This document shows, one piece after another, positions 16,422 through 24,874 of a stretch of 64,000 nucleotides of DNA (its first letter is position 1; each line of letters opens with the position of its first letter). Origin of the DNA: Chryseobacterium ureilyticum. Lineage in GTDB: Bacteria; Bacteroidota; Bacteroidia; Flavobacteriales; Weeksellaceae. A program made the translations under genes and the position numbers. The DNA lies in contig NZ_FTOL01000009.1 in NCBI RefSeq assembly GCF_900156735.1, positions 62,001-126,000 on the forward strand, given 5' to 3'. The notes beneath the pieces were generated by a model. That model worked only from the letters and a program-made list of their open reading frames with translations. It was not told the origin of the DNA and made no database searches.

Positions 16422-16650
16422 CCCCACAGATCATATAAATTTCACAGATGCAAAAAGATCTGCGAAATCTGTTCAATCTGCGAGAGCTTTAAATAAACTG
16501 CTACTATTTTGCCACGAATGCACGCATAAAATACGTTTACTTTCCACAAAATTCTCTGTAACGATATGATTTAATTTTTTGAACCACATAGAGATAGATT
16601 GTATACGCGAAATTACATATGCATCATTTTATTAGTGCATTCGTAGCATT
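16422..16650. repeat. Long composite intergenic repeat, right copy, inverted (family 1, copy 3)
   Basis: The reverse complement of 14329-14479: CCCACAGAT, AATCTGCGAGAG, TTTAAAT, ACTGCTA, TATTTTGCCACGAATGCAC, ACGTTTACTTTCCACAAAAT and finally the arm ending ATTAGTGCATTCGTAGC. This copy has about 50 extra bases (near 16558-16608) with an ACCACATAGAGA motif that are missing from the left copy. It fills most of the 340-base gap between the cupin and thioredoxin-like genes. Confidence 0.88.
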
Positions 16651-16732
16651 AAAATAATCAATATTTAATTGTATCATAGATAAAAGACGTGCCGAAAAGA
16701 AAAGACTTTATGCGTTAGCAGTTTTCAACCAA

Positions 16733-17194
16733 TCACAAAGCCAAAATCTCCAGCAATTTCTGTTTCATTTTTTCAGGATTCAATAATCCTTCATGATAAT
16801 ACACCAGATTCTGATTCTTATCTAAGAAAATCCACAACGGATAAACCGGTTGTTCTTTATTTTTAGACAATGCCAACGCCAACTCATGAATTCCGGAACT
16901 TCCGTTAGATAAATACTCAAAATCCCGTCCCTGAAATCTAATTTTTTCCTTTGTCTTTTCAGCTTCAAAATTGATAAGATAAAAATTCTCATTCATGATC
17001 TTCACCAAATCTTTATCCTTATTTAGATGGAAGGATTCTATTTTACAGACCGAACACCAATCTGTATAAATATGAATAACAATAGGTTTTGAAGACTCTT
17101 TTTGTTGAAGTTCCAATTCAGAAAAAGTCCCTGTCTTCATCTGAGACAGATAAAAACAGGGCACTAACATTAAAAATAAAGCAAAAATTTTCAT
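16733..17194 (-). CDS. Periplasmic thioredoxin-family protein
   Basis: A 153-residue secreted thioredoxin-fold protein. The signal peptide covers residues 1-18, and the redox motif WCSVC has its cysteines at 47 and 50. YPLWIFLDKNQNLVYYHEG supplies the cis-Pro-like region (VYP). It resembles the DUF255/DsbD-gamma type that passes electrons to periplasmic partners. Its ATG directly follows the stop of the TonB receptor gene, so they are co-transcribed. The receptor plug carries the same tetrapeptide CSVC, which makes a redox partnership conceivable. Confidence 0.85.
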   Translation of the reverse strand: MKIFALFLMLVPCFYLSQMKTGTFSELELQQKESSKPIVIHIYTDWCSVCKIESFHLNKDKDLVKIMNENFYLINFEAEKTKEKIRFQGRDFEYLSNGSSGIHELALALSKNKEQPVYPLWIFLDKNQNLVYYHEGLLNPEKMKQKLLEILAL

Positions 17195-19264
17195 TTACTT
17201 CAAAGTATATTTTACTCCCAAGAACCCTCTGATTCCTTGCATAGGTGCATAGCCATATGCGGTATCGAAAGTATAATGGTTTGGATTATTGAAAGGATCA
17301 TCAACATGTTTATCAAACGGGTCAAAAGGTCTCATCAAGGGATCTTTAGGAGTAAAGTTGAATAAGTTTTTCACACCTCCATACACTTCAAAACCGGATT
17401 TAAAACTCTTCGACACCTGAATATTGGCAAGAGAGTAAAACGGTGAATATTCCGGACGGAAGTCATTCGGTAAAACAGGAAGTCTCATTGGTCCGTAAAA
17501 TTGTCCGGTAAAATCTACAGTCAGATTGTGAGGAAATTTATACGTCAGATTATAAGTTCCACTCCATTTGGGAGCATGAAGTTGCTGTGTTTTTTGATTT
17601 TCATTATCATACTTTTGGTATACATCAAGATAAGTTACTCCGAGATTTACACTTAATGGAAACTGAAAAGTAAAATCAACATTCAGAGAAGCTCCTCTGG
17701 AAATACCATACCCATGAAGATTATCATAAATAATTTTATTTGGATCAGATTCAAAATCACCTACAATTTTATTACTGAAATAGGTATAAAATGCAGAAGC
17801 ATCAAGATGTAACATTCGGGTTCCTACAGGAATTTTCCAGATATAATTCAGATTTCCGTTCACTGATCTTTCAGGTTCCAGGTTAGATTTTACAACTACT
17901 TCTCTTGAACCCGTCAAAGCCGCATGATCTTCTGTAAAAAGATTCACAACTCTGAATCCGGTCCCAAAATTGAAACGTAAAGTATGATAAGGATTCGGTG
18001 AAAACTTCCATGCTAATCTTGGAGAATGTACGGAATGATGTACCTTATCATAATCATAACGATAGCCAAGTAACAACGTATTCTTTTCATTGATCTCCCA
18101 TTGATCCTGAATAAACGCTCCCCATATCGGAGACTTCATCGGTGCATTGGAGATTCCGTCAGAAGCCAGTGTTCCCGGAGTATTGTCATCATAAAAGGTT
18201 CTTTTAAAAGTAAATCCAGCGGTGATATCATGCTTTCCAAAACTTCGGTCCCAATAGGTTTGCACAAAAGCTACTTTCTGAAGAGCATTAAAAGGATTTG
18301 ATCCATAAAAAGAATTCTGATCATGATAATTATAAGAAAACTGAGTGACAATATGCTCCCTCATTGGCCATTCATACAAACCAAAAACTTCCGCTCTGTT
18401 GGTATAAATACTTTCACCATATACCTCATCACTGCCACGAAAAGATTTATTCCACTGCATTTCACCACCAAAACGATCCTCATACAAATACCTCATTGCA
18501 AAACTTGCCTGTCTGTTTTCCTTTCTTTTAAAGTTCCATTTATTAAAAACCGAAATCCTGCTCTGTAAAGTTGTATCCGTAAAATTGTCTTTATTCTGAT
18601 CTATTCTTTCTTTAAAACTGAAATAGTTTAAACTTAATAATGAAGCAGCATTCTTTCCAAGATTAAATTTTGTGGAAAGGTCAAGATTATTTTCAGCCCA
18701 CGAGCTGGTCATCATATCTACACTTAATTTTGGAGCCGTCAAAGCATTTTTTGTGATAATATTAATCACCCCTCCCATCGCTTCTGAACCATAAATGGAA
18801 GATGCAGGACCTTTTACGACTTCTATCCTATCCACAAGACTATTAGGAATACCACTCAATCCATATACTGTAGAAAGTGAACTTACAATCGGCATTCCGT
18901 CAATAAGTATCATCGTATACGGACCTTCCAACCCATTGATATGAATATCTCCGGTATTACAAACGGAGCAATTCAGTTGAGGTTTTACCCCATTTACCAT
19001 TCCGATGGCTTCAAAGATACTGGGTGTAGGATTTTTCTGGAAAAATTTCTGGCTATAGATCTCTACCGCTACCGGACTTTTCGATCTGCTCATAGGTTTT
19101 ATGGTTCCCGTCACCACTACATCCTCAATATTACTCGTTTTGATCTCTTTATTGAAAACCCTTGCAGAATCAATATTTTTTGGTTGATTTAAACGTAAAC
19201 TGTCGGTCTCCTGGGCAAAACAATACGAGGATAAAAAAGTAATAGAAAATAATATTCGCTTCAT
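17195..19264 (-). CDS. TonB-dependent outer-membrane receptor
   Basis: A 689-residue receptor when started at the ATG at 19264 (MKRILFSITFLSSYCFAQ, a good signal peptide); ten extra codons upstream are open but would bury the signal. The plug domain spans about 50-150 with DIHINGLEGPYTMILIDG, VYGLSGIPNSLVDRIEVVKG and GSEAMGGVINIITK. The rest is a 22-strand-type barrel with a C-terminal segment ending GVKYTLK. The plug contains a CSVC pair (Cys99 and Cys102). The substrate is unknown: siderophore, vitamin or metal chelate. No carboxypeptidase-like domain is visible at the N-terminus, so it is not a SusC protein. Confidence 0.9.
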   Translation of the reverse strand: MKRILFSITFLSSYCFAQETDSLRLNQPKNIDSARVFNKEIKTSNIEDVVVTGTIKPMSRSKSPVAVEIYSQKFFQKNPTPSIFEAIGMVNGVKPQLNCSVCNTGDIHINGLEGPYTMILIDGMPIVSSLSTVYGLSGIPNSLVDRIEVVKGPASSIYGSEAMGGVINIITKNALTAPKLSVDMMTSSWAENNLDLSTKFNLGKNAASLLSLNYFSFKERIDQNKDNFTDTTLQSRISVFNKWNFKRKENRQASFAMRYLYEDRFGGEMQWNKSFRGSDEVYGESIYTNRAEVFGLYEWPMREHIVTQFSYNYHDQNSFYGSNPFNALQKVAFVQTYWDRSFGKHDITAGFTFKRTFYDDNTPGTLASDGISNAPMKSPIWGAFIQDQWEINEKNTLLLGYRYDYDKVHHSVHSPRLAWKFSPNPYHTLRFNFGTGFRVVNLFTEDHAALTGSREVVVKSNLEPERSVNGNLNYIWKIPVGTRMLHLDASAFYTYFSNKIVGDFESDPNKIIYDNLHGYGISRGASLNVDFTFQFPLSVNLGVTYLDVYQKYDNENQKTQQLHAPKWSGTYNLTYKFPHNLTVDFTGQFYGPMRLPVLPNDFRPEYSPFYSLANIQVSKSFKSGFEVYGGVKNLFNFTPKDPLMRPFDPFDKHVDDPFNNPNHYTFDTAYGYAPMQGIRGFLGVKYTLK

Positions 19265-19356
19265 GAAATTAAAATTGTTAGACAAATCTAACAATTATTT
19301 TTGATATACAAAACTTGTGCGTTTTTTTTTGATTAAGCCAATTCATGAAAAATGAT

Positions 19357-19364
19357 TAAATTTG
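19357..19364 (+). promoter_or_regulatory. -7 promoter element TAAATTTG of hmgA
   Basis: A TAnnTTTG match 22 bases before the ATG. A TTG at 19329 is slightly further away than the usual spacing. Confidence 0.5.
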
Positions 19365-19386
19365 AGAAACTACATATGAAAGTAAA

Positions 19387-20538
19387 ATGAGATATCATCT
19401 AGCGGGAAATATCCCACAAAAAAGACATACAGTCTTTAAATCTCCGGAAGATAAATTTTACTATGAACAGCTTTTCGGAACGGAAGGTTTTCACGGTATT
19501 TCTTCTCTGCTCTACCATATTCACCGCCCTACACAGATCAAATCAATCGGAGAACCGAAAGATGTGACTCCCAAAATAGCGGTAGAAAAAAACATTACAC
19601 CAAGAATGTTCAAAGGAATGAATGTAACTCCTGAGGACGATTTCATGGACAGCCGTAAGATTCTTTTGATGAACAACGACCTGAAAATGGGATTGGCAAA
19701 ACCTAGAAAATCAATGGATTATTTCTACAAAAATGCGGAGTGTGATGAACTTTTATTTGTTCATAAAGGAACAGGAATTTTAAAAACATTTGTAGGAGAC
19801 CTTGAATTTGGGGTTGGCGATTACCTTATCATTCCAAGAGGAACTATTTACCAGGTAGAACTAACATCTGAAAATACAGTATTCTTCGTATTGGAAAGCC
19901 ACTCTCCTATCTATACCCCAAAAAGATACAGAAATGAATTCGGGCAGCTACTGGAACACTCTCCGTTCTGCGAAAGAGACATGATTGCTCCTGTTTTCAA
20001 AGAACCTGTAGACGAAAAAGGAGAATTTTTAATTAAAGTAAAGAAAGAAAATCAGATCACAGACTTCATTTATGCAACACATCCGTTTGATGTTGTTGGC
20101 TGGGACGGATATTTCTATCCTTATAAATTCAATATCAAAAACTTTGAACCGATTACAGGAAGAATTCACCAACCACCACCGGTTCACCAGAATTTTGAGG
20201 CACATAACTTTGTAGTATGCTCATTCTGTGCAAGAATGTACGATTATCATCCACAGGCTATTCCTGCACCTTATAACCACTCCAATATTGATTCCGATGA
20301 GGTATTGTTCTATACCGAAGGAGATTTTATGAGTCGTAACCATATTGATCTTATGGACTTTACCCTTCACCCGGGAGGAATTGTACACGGACCTCATCCA
20401 GGTGCTATGGAAAGGAGTATTGGTAAAAAATTCACAGAAGAATATGCCGTAATGGTAGATCCTTTCCGCCCTTTAAAAATCACGGAAGAAGCTCTAAAAG
20501 TGGAAGATCCGTCCTACAAAACTTCTTGGTTAGAATAA
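19387..20538 (+). CDS. hmgA: Homogentisate 1,2-dioxygenase
   Basis: A 383-residue iron enzyme that opens homogentisate to maleylacetoacetate in tyrosine catabolism. The N-terminal MRYHLAGNIPQKRHTVFK and the conserved DELLFVHKGTG, GRIHQPPPVHQNFEAHNF and PAPYNHSNIDSDEVLFY are family hallmarks. Likely iron ligands are His298 region, Glu305 and a His in GIVHGPHPG (334/337). It is shorter than the human enzyme (445) but of usual length for Bacteroidetes. Monocistronic, with a strong terminator. HppD and FahA lie 4 and 9 kb downstream on the same strand. Confidence 0.95.
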   Translation: MRYHLAGNIPQKRHTVFKSPEDKFYYEQLFGTEGFHGISSLLYHIHRPTQIKSIGEPKDVTPKIAVEKNITPRMFKGMNVTPEDDFMDSRKILLMNNDLKMGLAKPRKSMDYFYKNAECDELLFVHKGTGILKTFVGDLEFGVGDYLIIPRGTIYQVELTSENTVFFVLESHSPIYTPKRYRNEFGQLLEHSPFCERDMIAPVFKEPVDEKGEFLIKVKKENQITDFIYATHPFDVVGWDGYFYPYKFNIKNFEPITGRIHQPPPVHQNFEAHNFVVCSFCARMYDYHPQAIPAPYNHSNIDSDEVLFYTEGDFMSRNHIDLMDFTLHPGGIVHGPHPGAMERSIGKKFTEEYAVMVDPFRPLKITEEALKVEDPSYKTSWLE

Positions 20539-20590
20539 AACAGTAAAAATCTTTTTCATCATAGAGAAAAACTATTACTGAATACATACA

Positions 20591-20628
20591 AAAGACGCTT
20601 TAAATCCTTTATTTAAAGCGTCTTTTTT
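20591..20628 (+). terminator. Intrinsic terminator of hmgA
   Basis: A perfect 15-bp stem AAAGACGCTTTAAAT / ATTTAAAGCGTCTTT with a 5-base loop, then a T tract. Confidence 0.9.
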
Positions 20629-20630
20629 TG

Positions 20631-20638
20631 TAAATTTG
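20631..20638 (+). promoter_or_regulatory. -7 promoter element TAAATTTG of the first CoA-transferase
   Basis: A TAnnTTTG match directly after the hmgA terminator. It predicts a leader of about 75 bases containing an imperfect ACCATCATT / AATGGTGGT foldback (20662-20701). Confidence 0.5.
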
Positions 20639-20721
20639 TAAGGTATGGTTCACATATATTACCATCATTATTTTTCATAACGCATCCTAAGTAATGGTGG
20701 TTTAATAAAAATCAATATTAC

Positions 20722-22233
20722 ATGTTAGAAAGAATCAGATTAGAAAGTTTACACGAAAAGGTAACTACAGCCGAGAACGCTGTAAAAATGATTAAAGACG
20801 GTATGACCATAGGGTCAAGCGGCTTTACAAAAGCAGGTGACAGCAAAGCAATTTTGCCGGCACTGGCAGAAAGAGGAAAAACAGAAGACCTTAAAGTCAC
20901 TTTAATGACCGGAGCTTCACTGGGACATGGTACCGACGGAAAACTAGCAGAAGCGAATGTTCTTAAAAAAAGAATGCCATTTCAGGTAGATCCTATTTTG
21001 AGGAACAAAATCAATAATGGTGAAATTCTTTTCATCGATCAGCATTTGAGTGAAAGCGCCGAGCTTCTTCATACCAAAAATCTTCAAAGCATCGACGTAG
21101 CAGTTATCGAAGCTGCTTATATTGAAAGAGACGGAAGCATTGTTCCTACAACATCAGTAGGAAATTCTGTTACTTTTGCTGCTTTAGCTAAAAAAATCAT
21201 CATTGAAATCAATACCGAAGTTCCGGAAGAAGTTTACGGAATTCACGATATCTATCAGGCAGAAGATTACCCTTACAGAAATGTTATTCCAATTGTTGCG
21301 CCTTGGAACAAAATCGGTAGAAAAAGCATTCCAGTAGATCCTAATAAAATTGAAGCCATTGTTTTCACCAATCTTAAAGACAGCCCTGCAGACATTGCTG
21401 AACCAGACGAAAAAACAACAGCCATCGCAAAACACCTTCTTGAATTCTTTGAAAATGAAGTTCGTTTAGGACGTCTTACAGACAGATTACTTCCTCTTCA
21501 GGCGGGTATTGGTAAAGTTGCCAACGCTGTACTTACAGGATTTAAGGATAGTAACTTCTATGATTTAACGATGTTCTCTGAGGTTCTTCAGGACAGTACA
21601 TTTGATTTAATAGATTCAGGTAAACTAAGTTTTGCTTCTGCATCATCAATCACTGTTTCAAAAGAATGTTATGAAAGAGTCTTAGGAAACCTTTCAAAAT
21701 ATAAAGATAAATTCGTTTTAAGACCTCAAAATATTTCCAATACTCCTGGATTGATCAGAAGATTAGGAGTAATAGCCATCAATACAGCCATTGAATTCGA
21801 TATCTATGGAAACGTAAACTCCACACATATTGGAGGAACAAAAATTATGAATGGAATCGGTGGTTCCGGTGACTTTGCCAGAAATGCATACTTAAGTATT
21901 TTCGTAACTCAGGCTGCTTCAAAAGGGAACAATATTTCACACGTTCTTCCAATGGTTTCTCACACAGACCACACAGAGCATGACGTTGATATTTTGGTTA
22001 CTGATGTAGGATTGGCTGATTTAAGAGGCTTAGCTCCAAGAGAAAGAGCCGAGAAAATTATTGATAACTGTGTTCACCCGGAATATAAAGAAGAATTACA
22101 GTCTTATTTCGACAGAGCTTGTGAAAGAGGTGGACACACTCCTCATTTACTGGAAGAAGCATTCAGTTGGCATTTACGTTTCTCCGAAACAGGAAGCATG
22201 AAACAGGCAGCAGCCGTGGAAATTTCCAACTAA
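20722..22233 (+). CDS. Acetyl-CoA hydrolase/succinate CoA-transferase family protein
   Basis: A 503-residue family-I CoA-transferase. The catalytic Glu287 lies in LTMFSEVLQ, preceded by the CoA-binding PLQAGIGKVANAVL. The second glycine-rich loop MNGIGGSGDF is at 376-385, followed by PMVSHTDHTEHDVDILVTD. This is the AarC/Cat1 (succinate:acetate or acyl-CoA) type. It could move CoA between succinate, acetate and related acids. In this neighbourhood it may help activate products of tyrosine breakdown, but acetoacetate-specific SCOT is a different family, so that is inference. Confidence 0.9.
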   Translation: MLERIRLESLHEKVTTAENAVKMIKDGMTIGSSGFTKAGDSKAILPALAERGKTEDLKVTLMTGASLGHGTDGKLAEANVLKKRMPFQVDPILRNKINNGEILFIDQHLSESAELLHTKNLQSIDVAVIEAAYIERDGSIVPTTSVGNSVTFAALAKKIIIEINTEVPEEVYGIHDIYQAEDYPYRNVIPIVAPWNKIGRKSIPVDPNKIEAIVFTNLKDSPADIAEPDEKTTAIAKHLLEFFENEVRLGRLTDRLLPLQAGIGKVANAVLTGFKDSNFYDLTMFSEVLQDSTFDLIDSGKLSFASASSITVSKECYERVLGNLSKYKDKFVLRPQNISNTPGLIRRLGVIAINTAIEFDIYGNVNSTHIGGTKIMNGIGGSGDFARNAYLSIFVTQAASKGNNISHVLPMVSHTDHTEHDVDILVTDVGLADLRGLAPRERAEKIIDNCVHPEYKEELQSYFDRACERGGHTPHLLEEAFSWHLRFSETGSMKQAAAVEISN

Positions 22234-22256
22234 AAATTTTACAAATATCTAATATT

Positions 22257-22292
22257 AAAGACCGGATGTAATGCATTCGGTCTTTATTTTTT
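22257..22292 (+). terminator. Intrinsic terminator
   Basis: AAAGACCG-ATG / CAT-CGGTCTTT stem followed by ATTTTTTATT, just after the first CoA-transferase. Confidence 0.85.
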
Positions 22293-22349
22293 ATTAAATT
22301 TATATAATTCATTCATATGATAAAAGTCTTTTAATATCATTTAAAATAT

Positions 22350-22382
22350 TTGAAATAAATAATGATATAAAAGTTATCTTTG
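22350..22382 (+). promoter_or_regulatory. Promoter of the second CoA-transferase (TTG and TATCTTTG)
   Basis: TTG at 22350-22352 and TATCTTTG at 22375-22382 are 25 bases apart start to start, within the Bacteroidetes consensus. The leader is about 60 bases. Confidence 0.65.
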
Positions 22383-22445
22383 AGAAAGGTTAGGCATTTT
22401 ATGAAATAAAAATAAGTCAGAAACATTATAATAAAAAGATAAAAT

Positions 22446-23720
22446 ATGCATAATTATATCAGCGCTGAAGAAGCAATGTATACTATAAAAAGCGGTAACC
22501 GTGTATTTTTTCACGGAAGCGCATGTACTCCTAATTACCTGATTGATGAGCTTGCAAGACAGGCTCACAGATTGGAAAATGTAGAAATGGTTTCTATTAC
22601 CCAACAGGGAAATATAGAAATCGCAAAACCTGAGTATAAAGATAATTTTTTTGTCAATTCTTTATTTGTTTCTACACCAGTACGGGATGCTGTAAATTCA
22701 GACAGAGGTGACTTCGTACCTGTATTTTTAAGTGAGATTCCCATCTTATTCAGAAAAAATATACTTCCGTTGGATGTAGCTCTTATAACCGTTTCTCCAC
22801 CGGACAGACATGGTTTTTGTACATTGGGAACTTCAGTAGATATCGCAAGAGCAGCCGTAGATACTGCAAAAACCATCGTTGCAATGGTTAATCCAAGAAT
22901 GCCAAGAACACATGGAGACGGTATGATTCATATTAGTAGGATCCATAAACTGGTATGGCATGAAGAAGAGCTTCACACCGTAGATTATGGCTCAAAAGTA
23001 GGTCATGAAGAAATGCTTGTAGGTAAAAATGTAGCCGAGCTTATTGAGGACAAATCTACCCTTCAAATGGGTATTGGTACTATTCCGGATGCCGTTCTGC
23101 AATGCCTTCACAGTCACAAAGACCTTGGAATTCACACCGAGATGTTAAGTGATGGAGTTATTGATCTTATTCAAAATGATGTAATCAATAATAAATACAA
23201 AGGTTATAATGACAATAAAACGATCACCAGTTTCTGCTTCGGAACCAGAAAATTATACGATTATGTAGATGACAATACTGTTTTTGCCTTTAGGGATGTA
23301 AGTGAGGTTAATTTCCCCATCAACATCATGAAGAATAAGAAAATGGTAGCCATCAATTCCGCTATTGAAATAGACCTTACCGGGCAGGTATGCGCTGACT
23401 CCATCGGAACCTTACAGTATAGCGGTATCGGAGGACAAATGGACTTTATGAGAGGCGCTGCATTAAGTGATGATGGAAAACCTATTATTGCTATTACTTC
23501 AAGAACCAAAAAAGGGATATCCAGAATTGTTCCCTATCTTAAACAAGGAGCTGGAGTGGTTACAACAAGAGGACATATTCACTATGTTGTTACCGAATAC
23601 GGAACTGCCTATTTATATGGAAAAAACCTTCGTCAGAGGGCACAGGAGCTCATCAGCATAGCACACCCGGATGACAGAGAAATGTTGGAGCGAGCCGCTT
23701 TTGAAAGATTTAAACACTGA
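22446..23720 (+). CDS. Acetyl-CoA hydrolase/4-hydroxybutyrate CoA-transferase-like protein
   Basis: A 424-residue family-I CoA-transferase of the shorter Cat2 type. The catalytic glutamate is Glu232 in GIHTEMLSDG, and the oxyanion loop SGIGGQMDF is at 326-334. GSACTPNYLIDEL at 24-36 and VSPPDRHGFCTLG near 117-129 are typical of the group. It is a distant paralogue of the preceding CoA-transferase but has its own promoter. The acyl substrate cannot be assigned. It ends in TGA. Confidence 0.9.
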   Translation: MHNYISAEEAMYTIKSGNRVFFHGSACTPNYLIDELARQAHRLENVEMVSITQQGNIEIAKPEYKDNFFVNSLFVSTPVRDAVNSDRGDFVPVFLSEIPILFRKNILPLDVALITVSPPDRHGFCTLGTSVDIARAAVDTAKTIVAMVNPRMPRTHGDGMIHISRIHKLVWHEEELHTVDYGSKVGHEEMLVGKNVAELIEDKSTLQMGIGTIPDAVLQCLHSHKDLGIHTEMLSDGVIDLIQNDVINNKYKGYNDNKTITSFCFGTRKLYDYVDDNTVFAFRDVSEVNFPINIMKNKKMVAINSAIEIDLTGQVCADSIGTLQYSGIGGQMDFMRGAALSDDGKPIIAITSRTKKGISRIVPYLKQGAGVVTTRGHIHYVVTEYGTAYLYGKNLRQRAQELISIAHPDDREMLERAAFERFKH

Positions 23721-23813
23721 TAATCAGTTCTTAACATTTTAAAAAAGTTATTTTTATTAAGAATTTAAAAAAAGTTTTGTCATTCAGGCTAAAAAACTTT
23801 AACATTTTGGCAG

Positions 23814-23821
23814 TATTTTTG
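23814..23821 (+). promoter_or_regulatory. -7 promoter element TATTTTTG
   Basis: A TAnnTTTG match 26 bases before the TTG start codon at 23848. It supports translation beginning near that point rather than further downstream. Confidence 0.5.
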
Positions 23822-23847
23822 ATAAAACTCTTTCTAAAACGAGGAAA

Positions 23848-24639
23848 TTGAAGACTATATATAATTCGATACGAGAGGAAGTTGTAAAGCATTCGAAGGT
23901 AAGGAATTCTGTTTTGGGGAATGTGAATGAATGGAAGAGAAGCCATTATATTATTCTTTCCGAAATCATTAAAGAAGAACTATCTGAAGCTGAAGAACTT
24001 AAAGGAGGTAAAAAATTCGAGATTGGAACCACCATTTCTCATGTTACCTTACAGCGTTTCTTTGAAAACGACTATCAGGACAAAACCCACAGTGATTTAA
24101 GATTCTTAAAAACCCTGGATAAAATATGTATTTTCCTGGGCTATAAAGATCTGAATGATTATATTCTTTCAGCCAGACAAAAAAAACAGAATCATAAAGA
24201 AACTGACAGCCATTCATTCCTGACGCAAATGGTTTATGACTATTGTGCTACAGCATTTGAATTCTGTAAACAATTTCCAACCCACAATACAGAGATTTTT
24301 AAAGATTTCGTATTTGATGATTCTCCATTTTTGGAAAGAGTATCACAATTCAGTAAAGAACTGTGTGACAAAGACTTTCATTTGGTAACAAAAAATAACC
24401 GTTCCAATTATGAAGTTTTTGATATTCATATTGTTACTGATGAACCGGACAAAAAAATACTAGAATCCCAGGAATTCTGGAACCTTTTATTTAAAGTAGG
24501 AGAAACCGGAGAAGAACATTTTGTGAATCAACTCAGTACACAGATTTATTTTATTAAAAAAATAGATGATACCTGGAAGATCTGGGACAATTATAACCCG
24601 GATGCCGGAACCTTAAACAGGAAAATAGAAACACAATAA
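23848..24639 (+). CDS. Protein of unknown function with TTG start
   Basis: A 263-residue soluble protein I do not recognise. There is no ATG for the first 130 codons, so TTG at 23848 is the best start, just downstream of a promoter element. Residues 1-115 are helical and charged and contain TTISHVTLQRFFEND and TLDKICIFLGYKDLNDYI, a pattern that recurs in Bacteroidetes proteins with an N-terminal helical region. The last 80 residues, ending IYFIKKIDDTWKIWDNYNPD, resemble the end of an NTF2/SnoaL-like fold. There is no signal peptide. It is monocistronic, with a hairpin after the stop. Confidence 0.7.
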   Translation: MKTIYNSIREEVVKHSKVRNSVLGNVNEWKRSHYIILSEIIKEELSEAEELKGGKKFEIGTTISHVTLQRFFENDYQDKTHSDLRFLKTLDKICIFLGYKDLNDYILSARQKKQNHKETDSHSFLTQMVYDYCATAFEFCKQFPTHNTEIFKDFVFDDSPFLERVSQFSKELCDKDFHLVTKNNRSNYEVFDIHIVTDEPDKKILESQEFWNLLFKVGETGEEHFVNQLSTQIYFIKKIDDTWKIWDNYNPDAGTLNRKIETQ

Positions 24640-24643
24640 ATAA

Positions 24644-24672
24644 GAAAGCCGCAGAGATGATCTGCGGCTTTC
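24644..24672 (+). terminator. Hairpin after the unknown gene, without T tract
   Basis: A perfect 12-bp stem GAAAGCCGCAGA / TCTGCGGCTTTC with a 5-base loop. No run of T follows, so it may be a weak terminator or an mRNA-stabilising hairpin. Confidence 0.6.
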
Positions 24673-24874
24673 ATGTTCGAAATATTTTTTTCTCACTTGT
24701 TTTTGTAATACAAATGTACTCCGCTTATTTCAAATTTAAGAAACTTAAATATACTTAAGTGAACACTTCTTGAACTTTATGTTAAATATATTCAATGAAT
24801 CAGCGGTAATATTTTCGCTATATCCAAGAATTTTGTAATTTGCATACCAATAAAATAAAAGTAAAAGAGAAAAT

